The notes: generated by a model not told the origin, from the letters alone. Positions 12,135-23,207 are shown, counted from the stretch's first letter. The stretch: DNA of 64,000 nt from Cylicocyclus nassatus (GCA_958299035.1 CATQJL010000112.1:50488941-50552940); one strand, 5' to 3'. Numbers and translations are program-made.

Positions 12135-12375
12135 TACAGACAGACATACATACAAACAGACATTCAGCTTTATATATAAGATTTGCAACCTAAGTAGAGA
12201 AATGAAGAGGCACTGTCATATCATTTTCATCGAATCATGTAGCAAGAGCAGTATGTTTCATTCTAAACCTCTGTCATCAAAGCAGGGTGAAAAGCGTTTG
12301 GAAATGTAGGTTCCACATTTCATGTCTTTTGCAAAATACATTGACTTTATGGTGCGAGTGGCTATGACGCATTAA

Positions 12376-12729
12376 AGGCAGCGTTCAGGCAAGTCTGAAC
12401 ACATGGGGACCTCACGTGGATAGTAGTTTTGGGGCCCTAACTAAGCCACTGCTCAACCGGCAGCTCAGATAGTGCTCTAATGGCTGAGATATTCTCCTCG
12501 GAACTGGACCCCGGGATCGTACTTCGCATGGATTCGTGGCGCAAAGCTGGGTCCTCGGGCGAAACTGCCATGGATCCATGCTAACAGTTCCTGGGGTCCA
12601 CTTTGAAGGCGCATATCTCTCCCTTTAGTGATTTACCTGTGCGGTCGCTTGGGCAGTGCCTTAGTTAGGGCCCCAAAATTACTATCCACGTAAAATCCCC
12701 ATAGGTTCAGATCTGCCTGGGCACTGCCT
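12376..12729. mobile_element. MITE with AGGCAG ends, about 85-bp imperfect TIRs
   Basis: The left end is AGGCAGCGTTCAGGCA after TTAA (12372-12375). The right end is CTGCCT followed by TCAA. The arms stay complementary inward: TGAACAC/TATGGGGA, CGTGGATAGTA, TTTTGGGGCCCTAACTAAG. It is 354 bp long with no ORF of note. It belongs to the same family as the elements at 188, 17639 and 25887. Confidence 0.7.
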
Positions 12730-13320
12730 TCAAAAGGACTGTTCTGATGTCAGTGTGAGCCGATCAATATTCGTCATACTTTTGTTCGTCAAAACAGCAT
12801 CCACAAAAAGTGAAGGCTTTGAATTTTGTAGTGAATAGTCAAACGGCTATAAAAACAGTCAAACGACTATCTCATAAGACAGGGAGCGTTTATTCTATGT
12901 CATGCACAAAGTGGAGAAAAGGGCATAAAGCTATTCATTCTTTGAAACAAAGACAAGACAAGCGACAACTCACATTCGCTATAGTTGATCCCTGGGACCA
13001 GGAAAGTGCGCGAGTGCAAAGTACTGCCGACTCCACAAAAATTGACGGCAAGCAGTGAATGAAGATGAAGTAGCCGGTTAGCGGCAAAGTGTCACAAAAA
13101 ATGATCCTCATAATAACAATGAGCGCTGCTATCAATCAACTTGCGCTGCTTGCTTAGGTTTTGCGTGTTGAACTTGATTTGGAGAAAGAGAGATATGCTA
13201 CCGACTAATAAGTGTTCACATTTTGTTTTTGTTCTTTACACAGTTTCTACAATGCCACCGAATACCTTACCTTCATTCCCGATCAGTGATCATTCCCGGG
13301 CTGGACCGGGCAGATCAGCT
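12730..13320. other. no recognisable gene
   Basis: The longest ORF here (82 codons at 12810) has no motif I recognise. No repeat structure is visible. Confidence 0.35.
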
Positions 13321-13324
13321 AGCT

Positions 13325-13790
13325 TCGAATAAAATTCGAAAGTCGAATATTCGTAATTTTCAGTTTTCGAATATATTCGATAGTCGAATATTCGAGGGTC
13401 ATTTATTCGATCATTCGAGGTCCATCAAAGATTCGAATATTCGTCGAGCACCGAATATTCGGAAATTCGATAAGAATTGACTATTCGAAAATTAGATAAG
13501 CATAGCGTATACTATACTTGGGTAATTCGATATTTTTTCATCGAATGAATGAATATCGAATAAATTCGAAAATAAAAAATCTCGAATAAACGAATATCGA
13601 ATAAATTCGGAAAATCAAAAATATCGAATGAATGAATTTCGAATAAATTCGGAAAATCAAAAATATCGAATGAATGAATTTCGAATGAATTCGGAAAAAC
13701 AAAAATATCGAATGAATGAATATCGAATATATTCGAACATTGGAAGTCGAATTTCGAATAAATATTCGAATGATTTATCGAATAACTAAA
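13325..13790. repeat. TTCGAATA-rich repeat with 42-bp tandem units
   Basis: The whole block is built of TTCGAA/ATATTCGA palindromes. Between about 13570 and 13715 it is a clean tandem array of period 42 (ATCGAATGAATGAATTTCG ... TTCGGAAAATCAAAA), about three and a half units. Because 42 is a multiple of three, a minus-strand ORF with a 14-residue repeat (HSFDIFDFPNLFEI) results. I regard that ORF as spurious. Confidence 0.7.
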
Positions 13791-13827
13791 GCAATCACAT
13801 CTCAAACTTGCCGACATATCTGGCTAA

Positions 13828-14030
13828 GGCCCCGGACAGACTTCACGCGATTCGATCGTCGCGACTCAATCGCCGACATTTCCATTCATTTTCATTTCAC
13901 ATTCAAAAATTTCAGGCTGGAAAAGTATCACAACCGAAATGCAAGTTTATCGGCATGGAATGATGTTGTAACAGTTGTCTCGTCGCGATTCAGTCGCGAC
14001 GATCAAATCGCGTGAATTCTGTCCGGGGCC
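13828..14030. mobile_element. Harbinger/Tourist-like MITE, copy 1 (203 bp)
   Basis: The termini are GGCCCCGGACAGACTTC and the complement of GGCCCCGGACAGAATTC, flanked by TAA on both sides. The inner arms ACGCGATT(C/T)GATCGTCGCGAC are also complementary. A nearly identical copy lies at 62392-62593. The 3-bp TAA duplication and GGCCCC ends resemble PIF/Harbinger MITEs. The superfamily assignment is inference. Confidence 0.7.
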
Positions 14031-14039
14031 TAAAGCCGA

Positions 14040-14160
14040 TTCAATCATAATCAGCCCCTTAGTATCCCCTATACCAACTCAAAATTTTCCAAAATTGCTG
14101 GAATCAATAAAAGAGATTTCGGTTTTAATCAGCACCCTCACTTACCCCTTTACTCAATAT
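14040..14160. repeat. strongly decayed foldback arm relic
   Basis: Fragments TCAGCCCCTTAGTATCCCC, CAAAATTTTCCAAAA, GAATCAATAAAAG and ATCAGCACCCTCACTTACCCC follow the order of the foldback arm core but with many changes. Confidence 0.35.
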
Positions 14161-14559
14161 ACACCAATTCGCAAAAAAAACTTCAAGGAGGCAGTTTTGC
14201 AATAATTTATGCGAGCAAGAATGCTCACTAGTGTGGGCTTTGTGTACCGCAAGCATGAGCAATGCAAAGAAAGAAGAACAGCCATTTCAATTCAGTATGA
14301 ACTCAGAACATGTGCTTGAATTTGATATCTTCTTTGCTGATTTGGTGCCATAGCAGTGCGAACAATCTCATTGATCGAAAAAACATCAATTAAAATCCAC
14401 ATATGATTTTTTTACTGTCGCAAGCAATCGGAAGAATGCGACTCTCCATACAGTTCAAAGGTATACGTTTGCAAAAGTTGCATTACCGAGTTTTGCAAAA
14501 AAACGCGGACGAAGTGAGCTTGATACTCAGCAGTTGGCTCTGCAACAAAGTCGATAATC

Positions 14560-14900
14560 TGAATATCTGAATACGGAGTACATTCGAATACGAATTCGAA
14601 TAAACATTCGAATAAAACATTCGAATAAAATCTATTCGAAACCCCGTTTTTTGATTATTCGAGTTTTCGAATGATATTCGAAACCTCGTTTTTTGATTAT
14701 TCGAGTTTTCGAATTTTATTCGAAACCCTGTTTTTTGATTATTCGAGTGTCGAATTTTATTCGAAACCCCGTTTTCTCAATTATTCGAGTTTCGAATATT
14801 ATTCGAAAATGGAAGAACTCCGAATATCGAATTTCGAATACGAATATATTCGAATGTTTTATTCGAATGATCGAATTTCTATTCGATTCGGACCCAAGTA
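14560..14900. repeat. TTCGAA-rich repeat with an approximately 56-bp unit
   Basis: Units of the type TTTTTTGATTATTCGAGTT plus TTCGAATTTTATTCGAAACC recur about four times between 14640 and 14810, embedded in a longer TTCGAAT-rich tract. AGTATAGCGTATAC at about 14897 also occurs, rearranged, beside the first TTCGAA block near 13500. The two blocks may therefore be parts of one rearranged element. Confidence 0.6.
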
Positions 14901-14959
14901 TAGCGTATACGGGATGGTTAAAAGTATCTACACACCGTTTGATCGCTAATACCTCTGTC

Positions 14960-16120
14960 TTTTGCCAATTTCTGGGTAATCCAGTAGGGATGGCTTCAGC
15001 TTATAAATACAGCAGAAAGCGAACTCATGTTTTTCTTATTGTGTGTTATCACAGTAGGAAACTCCAGCGTATAGACCGACTGCAAATTAAGACATCCAAA
15101 AATTGTCCCCAAAAAAGGTCTAAAATCTGTGCAGCGGTGTTATTACATATGCTGATTTCACTACGCACGAGCTTTCCTTTTCAAATGGCAATCACATTTC
15201 TGAAAGGCGCTGCAAAACACTTTTTACGGTGTATCGTTTGTTCCCCAGCAAATTTTCCATAAAGTAACAGGTCATGTCGCTGCCTTTCGCTATTTTGTAC
15301 GTGTTAACCTCGGGCAATTCCGTTGAAATCTTAGGAGAAACGTGTCAAAAAGAGCGAAAGGCAGCGTTGCACCACGTACGCACGCTGGCGCACATGGAAA
15401 CTTTTCTGAGGGACACAGGATACCTGGCGTAAGTTTTGAAAAAAGCATAACGGATGAGTGCAAATTTTACATATAGTGAGTGTCTTTAGAAATCTAAAGC
15501 AAGATTTTCAGCATTTTTAATTCTTTTTCTTAGTGAAATGGTCTTGATGTTTTGAAATCTGCTTTAGTTTTACGGTAATTTTACAGCAGTGAAAAGCGTT
15601 GATAAATCGCCCCATACTCTGAGTTGATGTTAGCCTACAGATCTCATACTGTTGGGACCGCTGTATATCCAATCGAAACTCTCAGTGAGGGCATATAATC
15701 TTCTTTGAAGTACGAAAAATCTCTTCACAACCGTCACAGGAGTAGCTTTTAGGTTCCTAAGTCTCTTCACGTCACGATTGAATCGTTTTTCCATCGAAAA
15801 TTGTACCATAAGAATGTGTCCATTCTTAGCACTTACATGAAACAATTTATTCTTAGGGCCGCATGCACTAACATCTCCGAGGGGAGGGGATCGCAGCTTA
15901 AAAGAAAGCTTTATATTTCGAAACTCCAAATACCAGGATTTCACATTGTGTACCTACCCGTAAGTATTCCTACTACCCTTCACTATGGACATGTTGAAGA
16001 GGAGCGAGAAGCTGTACGAATCGCATTTTCCAGCTTTTGTATGATCCTTGATGATCCCCAGCGCTTTTCTTTGAAGTCATTTTTCTTTCTCCGAAGTTAA
16101 CGAAGAACTTCCAAAGTTGT
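14960..16120. other. no secure gene; short hairpin and C-rich repeat relic
   Basis: CGCTGCCTTTCGCT (about 15277) and AGCGAAAGGCAGCG (about 15354) form an inverted pair around 65 bases, possibly a decayed AGGCAG-type MITE. A short C/G-rich repeat copy (GAGGGGAGGGGATCGC) lies near 15880. No other structure is evident. Confidence 0.35.
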
Positions 16121-16127
16121 GCAGATT

Positions 16128-16290
16128 ATCTAACCCAACAGTGCTAAGCATCCTTCTGATAAGAACAAGTGATGTTGGAATTATGAAATTTTTGATGATC
16201 CACAGGTCGAAATTTGGGGTTTACCCAAAACGATTTTTCAAAAATTCATTTGTTTTCATCAGCAGCATGCTTAGCACTGTTGTGTTAGAT
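16128..16290. mobile_element. small MITE (163 bp)
   Basis: ATCTAACCCAACAGTGCTAA at 16128 is matched by the complement of ATCTAACACAACAGTGCTAA ending at 16290. The inner parts of the arms (GCATCCTTCTGAT against GCATGCTGCTGAT) also pair. It sits about 35 bases upstream of the zinc-finger gene model. Confidence 0.65.
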
Positions 16291-16323
16291 GTTCAAATAA
16301 ATTAAGCCCTTATTTCCTAACCA

Positions 16324-16833
16324 ATGGGAGCAAGGAAAAAGAATCTTGAGATTGCGGTAGGCTGCATACAGACCAAGCATATATGCATGCAAGTATGTTT
16401 TTTGAACTACTTTTGACTCATAAAGCATCAAAATAGTTTTGTCAATTTTATAATTAGCACATTGTCTTATTTTTAGATCTGCAACAAATGTCTCTCATGT
16501 GGTCTTCATTTTTGTGAACACATCTGCCATGTTGGACAATGTCCGAGATGCTTGAATTCAAGTAAGTTCTCGTACATGTGTGTCAGAAATGTTTTCTTCT
16601 AATCTTTCCATAACTCCAGTTCTACTGAAATGAATTGCTCACATAAACTTCATCGATTGAACATCCACTCAATAATCCTTTTACTCAGGTAAGAACAATA
16701 TTGTCATTGCGGGCGCATTACGCGACCACCTCCAATACCTTGTGGAACCGCATACTGTCGAGCAGATGGATGTGTGCAGAAGAAACAGATGGTTAAACAA
16801 ATTTATTATTATCTCTTTGATTCTAGAGGAATG
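16324..16833 (+). CDS. NFX1-type zinc-finger protein fragment (three-exon model)
   Basis: Proposed exons are 16324-16392, 16477-16561 and 16691-16833, giving 297 bases or 98 residues plus TGA. Donors are GTATGT at 16393 and GTAAGT at 16562; acceptors are TTTTTAG and TTACTCAG. Phases agree across both introns (84 and 129 bases). Exon 2 encodes CLSCGLHFCEHICHVGQCPR, which matches the NFX1 zinc-finger pattern (CxxCGxHxCxxxCHxGxCxxC) seen in NFX1, NFXL1 and ZNFX1 proteins. Those proteins carry many such fingers and are far longer, so this is either a fragment or an incomplete model. Exon 1 has further Cys/His residues, and the start ATG is only the first in-frame one. The last exon has no recognisable domain and may simply run to a chance stop. 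The family call rests on one finger. Confidence 0.5.
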
Positions 16834-16879
16834 ATCTCATTGCATCACGTAAATTTCCTTGTAAACTAATCAAATAATC

Positions 16880-17630
16880 TAACCAGTGTTGTACATATGT
16901 GTGATCGAGCACTGCTGCAGTGATTTCTTTCCTTTTTCGATTTGGTGGTTACAGGAATGGCTTGATAAATATGAGTTTGAAATCTTTCTCTCCAGTGCAA
17001 GATCGCATCGCAGAAGATCACATCTCGATGAAGCAGTCTTCTCTGTAAGACTATGACAAAGGGAGCCGTTGCCAGGAATAGAATTTTTGAAGCTCGTGAG
17101 AATCAAGGGGCAAAAAAAGGTATACAAAGTGGAAATTAGGGGCAAAAAAGGTATACAAAGTGAAAAACAAGTTCAAAATAAAGCATTCAGGTAGCAGAAA
17201 TGAAAGAATTTGCTGAGTTGCTTGAAACTGGATAAGAAAAAGTGCAAAATGTATATGGAGTATGTTTATGTCAAATGTCTCTCTGCGGGTACGCAAGTTC
17301 GCAATATTTCCTTGTGCGTCATGGTCGCTCTTGTCTTGTGTTAACGACAACGGAGATATAAAACAAAACAAGACTTTCACGGATCTCGGTATGTTCTGTA
17401 TTGTGAAGTGCAGGCGCCAGATACGACTCTGTTGTTGTTTTTGCAGTGCCAAGGTGGTTGACCAAGATGCTCTGCTGACCCAAGAAGACGTTTTCATATC
17501 ATACAGATCAGAAATGATATATAGCCTGTAGCCTTGAGCAATTATTTGTAAACAACAAAAAAACAGTCATATTCGAACGTCTATAATGCAAAAGTGCTAT
17601 TTTTGCACTGGAACACTACTTCTGAGTGAA
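16880..17630. other. no secure gene
   Basis: ORFs on both strands (for example 148 codons on the minus strand at 17051) lack recognisable domains. A short direct repeat, GGGGCAAAAAAGGTATACAA, occurs twice near 17107 and 17140. Further exons of the zinc-finger gene could lie here, but I could not identify any. Confidence 0.3.
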
Positions 17631-17638
17631 GCTATTAA

Positions 17639-18043
17639 AGGCAGTGGATCGGCAAAATCCAACAACTCGGAATTTTAACGCAGTAGGTTCCAACTCGCCC
17701 AACTATGAAAACAGTGCAATCCCGGCTGCACAGCATGCTTTCCCTACCGAGAAAATCGCTCTCAAACTTACACGCGCAGGTCAATCTTACACGCATCTGG
17801 ACGAGTTGGCAATTTCCTTCTCACCATTGGAGGCTGCCCGCCGCAGCGCTATAACCATTGAGTCCTGCAACGATCCAGCATCATCAGCCTTGCTCCACTC
17901 GTCCACATCCGAAGGGAATGGCACTGAAAAACGCTCGTTTCGCCGTTTTCAAGCTCGCAGAAGTGGATTTTCGAGATCAGCTTATTGCATAACCCCAGGT
18001 AGGCGAAAATTTGATTAGGCCGAGATTTGCCGAGCCACTGCCT
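17639..18043. mobile_element. MITE with AGGCAGTGG ends, TTAA flanks (405 bp)
   Basis: The left end AGGCAGTGGATCGGCAAA follows TTAA (17635-17638). The right end, in complement, reads AGGCAGTGGCTCGGCAAA, and TTAA follows (18044-18047). A 130-codon plus-strand ORF spans nearly the whole element but has no known motif and starts next to the TIR, so I do not call it a gene. Confidence 0.7.
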
Positions 18044-18049
18044 TTAAAA

Positions 18050-19010
18050 ATACAAAAGTCTCCATTTGTTGCAGGTTGGTGTAAGACCTGCCCTTTCGGC
18101 AACATGTCCTGCATAAGGACATTCGCAATGTTACATTTGTAGCACGTAACACTTCGCTCTAAGACCTGAAAACGCTTCTCATGAAGAACCTCAACAAAGG
18201 GTAGATGTTGGTAAACCAAAGCAGTTTCAACTGCAGCTGTTGTGAATGTATCAGAAATCGGGTGGCAGTCAAGATGAACGATAGCTTGTGCCAGCCGCCA
18301 GCTGGGTACCGTACGCGGTGCGCTGATCGCTCCGCCCCCTTGTTAATTAGCCTAGGAATGCACTGCAGCTACTGGAAAACTCTCTAATACTTCGTTCATG
18401 TTTCTTCAATGGTTGCAATTTGGATAACAGTAGATTTCAAATTTCAGTTAAATTGAAAATCGGTTTTCAGATTATTTTTCATTATAAAATTGATTCGCAA
18501 GCTCTTTCTGATGATTTCCAATTATTTGTTCTTAGTAGGCTTGTCCAAAATGATTTTTCATTGCAGATATGAGGAAATTGTTTCGAAAATGCCTGGAAAA
18601 GTGTTTTCTCTATTCACATCTGTTATCATATTGAATATGCTTTGTTGTGCACTCTCAAGCTTAGTTCAAAAAGAAATGCTTATCGAAAATACGATTATTA
18701 TTGCTGAAATGACCAACACCATTATCTCTTTTATCTAAAAAGTAAATTTTAAAACCTTAACCATACCTAAACAGATTTCATTGCGACGAGAATTTAAAAC
18801 AAGCATTATCGGCGAATTTTGTTTCAAACAAACTAACTCGTTTTGCAAATATGCGGTCATATCACATAAATTTTCTCATATTTTAGGAAATTTATACTGT
18901 ACTTATGCACAAGTTTTCGAATTTGGTTTAAGTATCAAATTCTTTTATTTTGCTTTCAAAAACTGCTATCCTTAATATAAATCGATCTGTAACTCAATCG
19001 AAATTGCGTA
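18050..19010. other. AT-rich, no recognisable gene
   Basis: Several short ORFs exist (82 codons at 18490, 64 at 18781) with hydrophobic stretches but no motif I can place. No repeats are visible. Confidence 0.35.
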
Positions 19011-19012
19011 TG

Positions 19013-19200
19013 AACTACTCAGACAATAACGCGGACGAGCGGCGGGCCTTAACGGCTTTCCGGGCGAGCGGCGGGCTTTGATTTGTGGGCGTGGCTTTCT
19101 TGCGGACGAGCGGCGTACCCTCGCTACCGAGCGTGCGAGCGGCGGACCTTGATTTGACCAGCAGCGGCCCATCCCCTCAAGCGGGTGGGCGGCGTACCAT
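19013..19200 (+). repeat. GC-rich CGGACGAGCGGC repeat, left member of an inverted pair
   Basis: ACTACTCAGACAATAACGCG followed by GACGAGCGGCGGGCC opens a block with repeated GAGCGGCGGRCCTTGATTTG phrases. Its outer end is the complement of the outer end of the block at 22490-22730. The composition is strongly GC-rich against AT-rich flanks. Confidence 0.55.
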
Positions 19201-21460
19201 TAACACGTTAAACTAACTTGCCATCATTTCTATGTGCGAGTCATTCTCATTTAGTGTTATTGCGGCGTGAGGGCGGACAACTAGCAGTGGCCAGCAACAA
19301 TAAGAAGGTAAGTGTGCTCAGATAGTTATGATGAGCATCTGCCGGCCACCCACATGCCCATCCCGAGGGCGCGCTTATATGCGCGCGCCACATGCCTCTA
19401 CCAGTTTCTGCGCAATATGAAATTCCACCAGTTATGTTCAGGTATCCGGGACATTTCGGACCTCAAGTACTTCCAAATGCGAATTCGATGCCCCCTTTTG
19501 TACAATCACTTTTGTTGAACTGAGAAGCCATCTACTCAACAATGAATTGATTTTTCTGCAAGAAGAAAGTGGAAAGACAAATTCTTTTTCGTTCCCTTAG
19601 GAAACGGAAACTTGCGTTTTTTGAAATATTTTTTACACCGCTGGAAAAAGAAAATGATTCCCTATTTCTCTGCTACCAAGTACTAGGTCTTTGTTCGAGC
19701 AGCAGAAGTTCTGCAATCAATGCGCAATTAAGATTTTATACGGCCGCAGAAAAGCGACCCTGCAAGGTTATGTTTAAAATTTTCAGTTCGAAAGATGTTG
19801 GCCATGTTCATGTATGCATTTTGTTGCACAACGGATCCATTTTCCATCAAACGGATCCACTTGGCTTCTGGCCCGCAAAATTGGATCCGTGTTTCCACTA
19901 TTTGCAGAGTCTTAGATGAGTTTGGCAAGTAAATGTGCAAACCATGGACTTGAGCTCAAAAACGCGGTCAAAAGTCTACTAATTTACATAAACGGTGCCA
20001 AAAAGACTGGGTTGCGAAAATGGTCAATTTGCCGAGGTTTGACCCGAGCATTTGACAAGATTTTTGCGCAAAGATGTAGCCCACCGTCTTATGGCGACTA
20101 TCGAAACAATGAAAAACTCAAAACCTATTCAAATTTGCGTTTGTTCACTTGTATGTTCACTGTTCGTTTGTTCACTGGTATTGTGATAAGCTGCAAAATA
20201 TTAATCAAAAAATCAAAAATCAAAAGAATTACCCTAACAGCAAGCGAGCGGTCTACCTTCTCCAGCAAGCGTAGAGTCGGTACGACTGTTACAGCCTAAT
20301 TCCCCTTGAACGCTGCAGCACTTGTACACGGATATGTCAACTTCTTCACTTCGCTAATACAACAGTTTGACTATTGCACGGCCTTCGTTGAAAAATAGTG
20401 GAAAAACCCTCACACTTTGCACATTTACTGACTTTACTCATGTTTCTTCATTTAGAGTGACAATCCACAAAGCCACTGAAGAGGATTTATACTGCACAAA
20501 TATTCCAAGTCTGATTGGAAGGTTCACTATATTGAAGGGGTGGGTGACTCGCTTTCACATTAAAAAAACCTACAGTTTGTTTTTTTGTACTCTAAAAGGA
20601 TATTCCATACACTTTGGCGTTCACTTATGCATTGATCTTTCTCATTTCTGCTGTCAGATGTTAGCTTCAAATTAGCTGAAAAGATTTCCAAAAGAACTGG
20701 GCATAAAGGCAAAAAAGCAAGGCTGGCTTTCGTTTCATTTTCTGTCGTCTGCACATCAAAATAATGTCAGGAGTCTACCAAAAGTTTGATCTGCATTCCC
20801 GCGCTTTCGGGTTTTGTCGGGCTTTTTCCGGATTTTTGAGGTTCGGGCTTTTTGGACTTTTTCCGCAAAGTATGATGGGTCCCATACATTTCTAATTCCG
20901 AATCCCACAATCAGCATGATTTGAACACCTTTCCGAGCAATACTGCTTTGACCTGCACTGACTCATTTCAAGTTTTATAAAATTGCAGAGAATTCTTGAC
21001 TTCAAATTTCTGACAACGTCCACCATTCCACCTTATTTTGACCTCAATTTTTGGAGAGCAACTTTGTGACGTTCGCTCATCCTTGTAGCATAATGTTCGA
21101 AATTAGACCACGAAGCGATTATTGAGAAGGCACAAACTATTGCTTCTTATACCAAAGAACTATAGGTTACTCTAGCACCACAAACCTATACAATGAAAAC
21201 CCATGTAAGTGTATGGTTTCAATTATCAACACAAACATTTTGTTTTTTGACTTTTTTCGTCTATAGTGGTTCTTCGACCATGCTATGAAAGGCGAATTGA
21301 CTCAATATGGAACGCTTTATCAATGGTCTTCTTCAGTATTTGAAAGTCACCACCGCAGACTCCAACTGAAAATAAATCAAACAACAACTAATAGCGCAGC
21401 GCTTGTACTGGAAGAGTAAAAGCAATCATTTTGATACTTTCCCTAATATCTACGTTCGCA
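19201..21460. other. no secure gene
   Basis: ORFs of 116 codons at 19569 and 127 codons at 19916 show no recognisable domain. GGATCCATTTTCCATCAAAC-like short repeats (three GGATCC sites within 70 bases near 19830-19890) are the only local pattern noticed. Confidence 0.3.
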
Positions 21461-21493
21461 GGTATTTGCTCGGAAAAAAGATCTCGGAAAAAA

Positions 21494-21950
21494 ATGAGCC
21501 AAACCGGAGGAAGGAATGAGGCTTTAAAAAGCCTCCCCGAAGAAATTGAGGACGTGTTGAAAGGTAAAGGGCAAGTTTATAGGGGCGCGGTTTGACAATA
21601 TTACCAATATTTAGATTTTGGAGAAGATATGTTAGGCTTCGGGCACGACGAATTAAAACCCTAGATGGATGTCAATCTTGAGAATTCTAAGTGAGCTCTC
21701 CACGATCGAGACTTGTTGTGAACTACGAAATAATTCATTAAAGGTTTTACAAAAATCTAGCAAAAACGGATGAAGAAAGAGAGAAAATTTTGGATGAATT
21801 AATGGAGCAGCAAAAGGACTGGCGGCCACACCTCTTCAGATGCCTGCAAATGGCGCTGTATGTTCAAGAAAATCGGTTTCACCATTCTACATATTGTTTA
21901 TAAAATTTAGGCGAGATGTGCGGTTTTACAGTTACCACTCGGGGAAATAG
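21494..21950 (+). CDS. unrecognised small protein, four-exon model
   Basis: Proposed exons are 21494-21563, 21615-21630, 21744-21857 and 21911-21950, totalling 240 bases for 79 residues plus TAG. Donors are GTAAAG, GTTAGG and GTATGT; acceptors are ATTTAG, TAAAG and TTTAG, and the phases fit at every junction. Exon 1 encodes MSQTGGRNEALKSLPEEIED. Exon 3 encodes a charged, helix-like stretch (KTDEEREKILDELMEQQKDW) followed by RPHLFRCLQMAL. Exon 4 ends RDVRFYSYHSGK. Composition and splice signals look genuinely coding, with exons 1, 3 and 4 the strongest. The 16-base exon 2 is the weak point. I do not recognise the family. An acceptor-like TTCGCAG at about 21460 upstream would suit trans-splicing or an upstream intron. 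Confidence 0.5.
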
Positions 21951-22488
21951 ATACCTAGCGACGTGAGAACATAATAACAGCAAATAGACAATTTAGTGAT
22001 TATTTTATGTGCTTCAGCGACAGAAGCGTGCGGCACCAGGAGATAAAGATGCTTCGGAAGGTGGAAGAAAAAGATTAAGAAGATTCTAGAAGAAGACTTT
22101 TTGGTAAACAGCGGATTTTTGGCGTACGTGTAGATGGGTGCTTGCACCTTTGCACCTTTTTTCCGCTCATGAGAATGTGATTTTGTTGTTTACTTCGTTG
22201 ATATTTATTTTGTTCCGGTTTATCATCTCGTGCTGTTTCAATTCATGACGCTGAGCATGCTATCGCATCTGCTTTTGCATGTGGTTAGCTTTTCTAATAA
22301 ACTATAAAACGTTACAATAATTGTTTGTACATATCTATCTCAAGAATTTAGGCGTTAGCACATCTGCGCATAGGAAAAGAAAGGAGAGATTATTAACGCA
22401 ATGACAGTAAGCTGTCAAATCCGTGCAGTCTTCAGAAGACGCATATCTCTAGAGGGAGAGCGAGACAATATATAGATAGCCCGCCAAA

Positions 22489-22730
22489 GGCACTCCGCTC
22501 GTCCGCTTTGATGCGAGCGGACGAGCGGAGTACTTTTAGCGGGAGAGTGGAGGGAAGTACTCCGCTCGCCCACTAAGGGTACTCCGCTCGCCCGCTAAAG
22601 GTAGTCCGCTCGTCCGCTTTATATCTGTAGCGGGCGGCCCGCGTGCCTCTAGAGGACGAGCGGCGGGAGGCATGATCGCCCGCCCGGTAATGGCCCGCCG
22701 CTCGTCCGAGTTATTGTCTGAGTAGTCATA
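22489..22730 (-). repeat. GC-rich CGCTCGTCCG repeat with minisatellite, right member of an inverted pair
   Basis: From about 22489 to 22640 the phrase GTACTCCGCTCGCCCGCTAA recurs in variants roughly every 30 bases. The block ends GGCCCGCCGCTCGTCCG followed by AGTTATTGTCTGAGTAGT, the complement of the start of the block at 19013. The two blocks could be the ends of one 3.7-kb element or two insertions of one family. Confidence 0.55.
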
Positions 22731-23207
22731 AGATGTGAGGTCACTCAAACAATTATGCCTAAGCTGTTCGAGACTGACTTCACACTTCAAAGTTGGGTAT
22801 CTGAGAGTCACTCGGTCATTCATAGGTAAATTAGCAAATCTCTCGAATTTCACGACCAACACATCAACTATTCATTGATTGCCAAAAAAAGAAACAAAAA
22901 ATCAAAACAAGATTCTCTAAATAGTCAAGCTTCACCACAGCTTGCAATAAGCTTGTATCTGACTATTTAAAGATTTTTACTTGACGGTATCGTCCGAGAA
23001 ACTCGTCCGCCGCAGTAGGGCGGAGCTTCGAGCGAACACGTGATTACCAGTTCACGACCTCGCGCGCCACTGGTACCAGCTATCGTTCATCTTGACATAT
23101 ACCCTCAGAAATCTCTTTCTCTTCTACTTCTGTAAAAATTCCAAAAAAACTCTGATCGTGGACATTTTGTGTGTGAATAGCATTTGCTATTTTAATAGGG
23201 CCTAAGG

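Larger units (their letters stand above)
6303..12182. mobile_element. foldback (long inverted repeat) element, split by a Tc1-like insertion
   Basis: The two arms face each other around a hairpin at about 6788-6838 (ATCGAGCATGCTGATC, short GC loop, then its complement). Going outward, each arm carries GGCACAGGGGGGTAATC, GAGCTACGGGGCTGGGA, TTTTATCGATTTTTTGCAAA, an ATCGATCGAT cluster, CCAAACTTGGCACACATACA and GAAAATTCCATTTCTGAACC. The right arm is interrupted at 7150 by a 4,984-bp transposon. It resumes at 12135 with CAGACATACATACAAACAGA and the terminus CTTTATATATAAG at about 12180. The left edge is uncertain, because a different AT-rich start (CTATATATAAATAAAACTCA) precedes the arm. No coding capacity is evident. 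Confidence 0.6.

Noticed and set aside
17626..18018. 130-codon plus-strand ORF
   Set aside because: It lies almost entirely within a TTAA-flanked MITE, including both TIRs, and has no recognisable domain.
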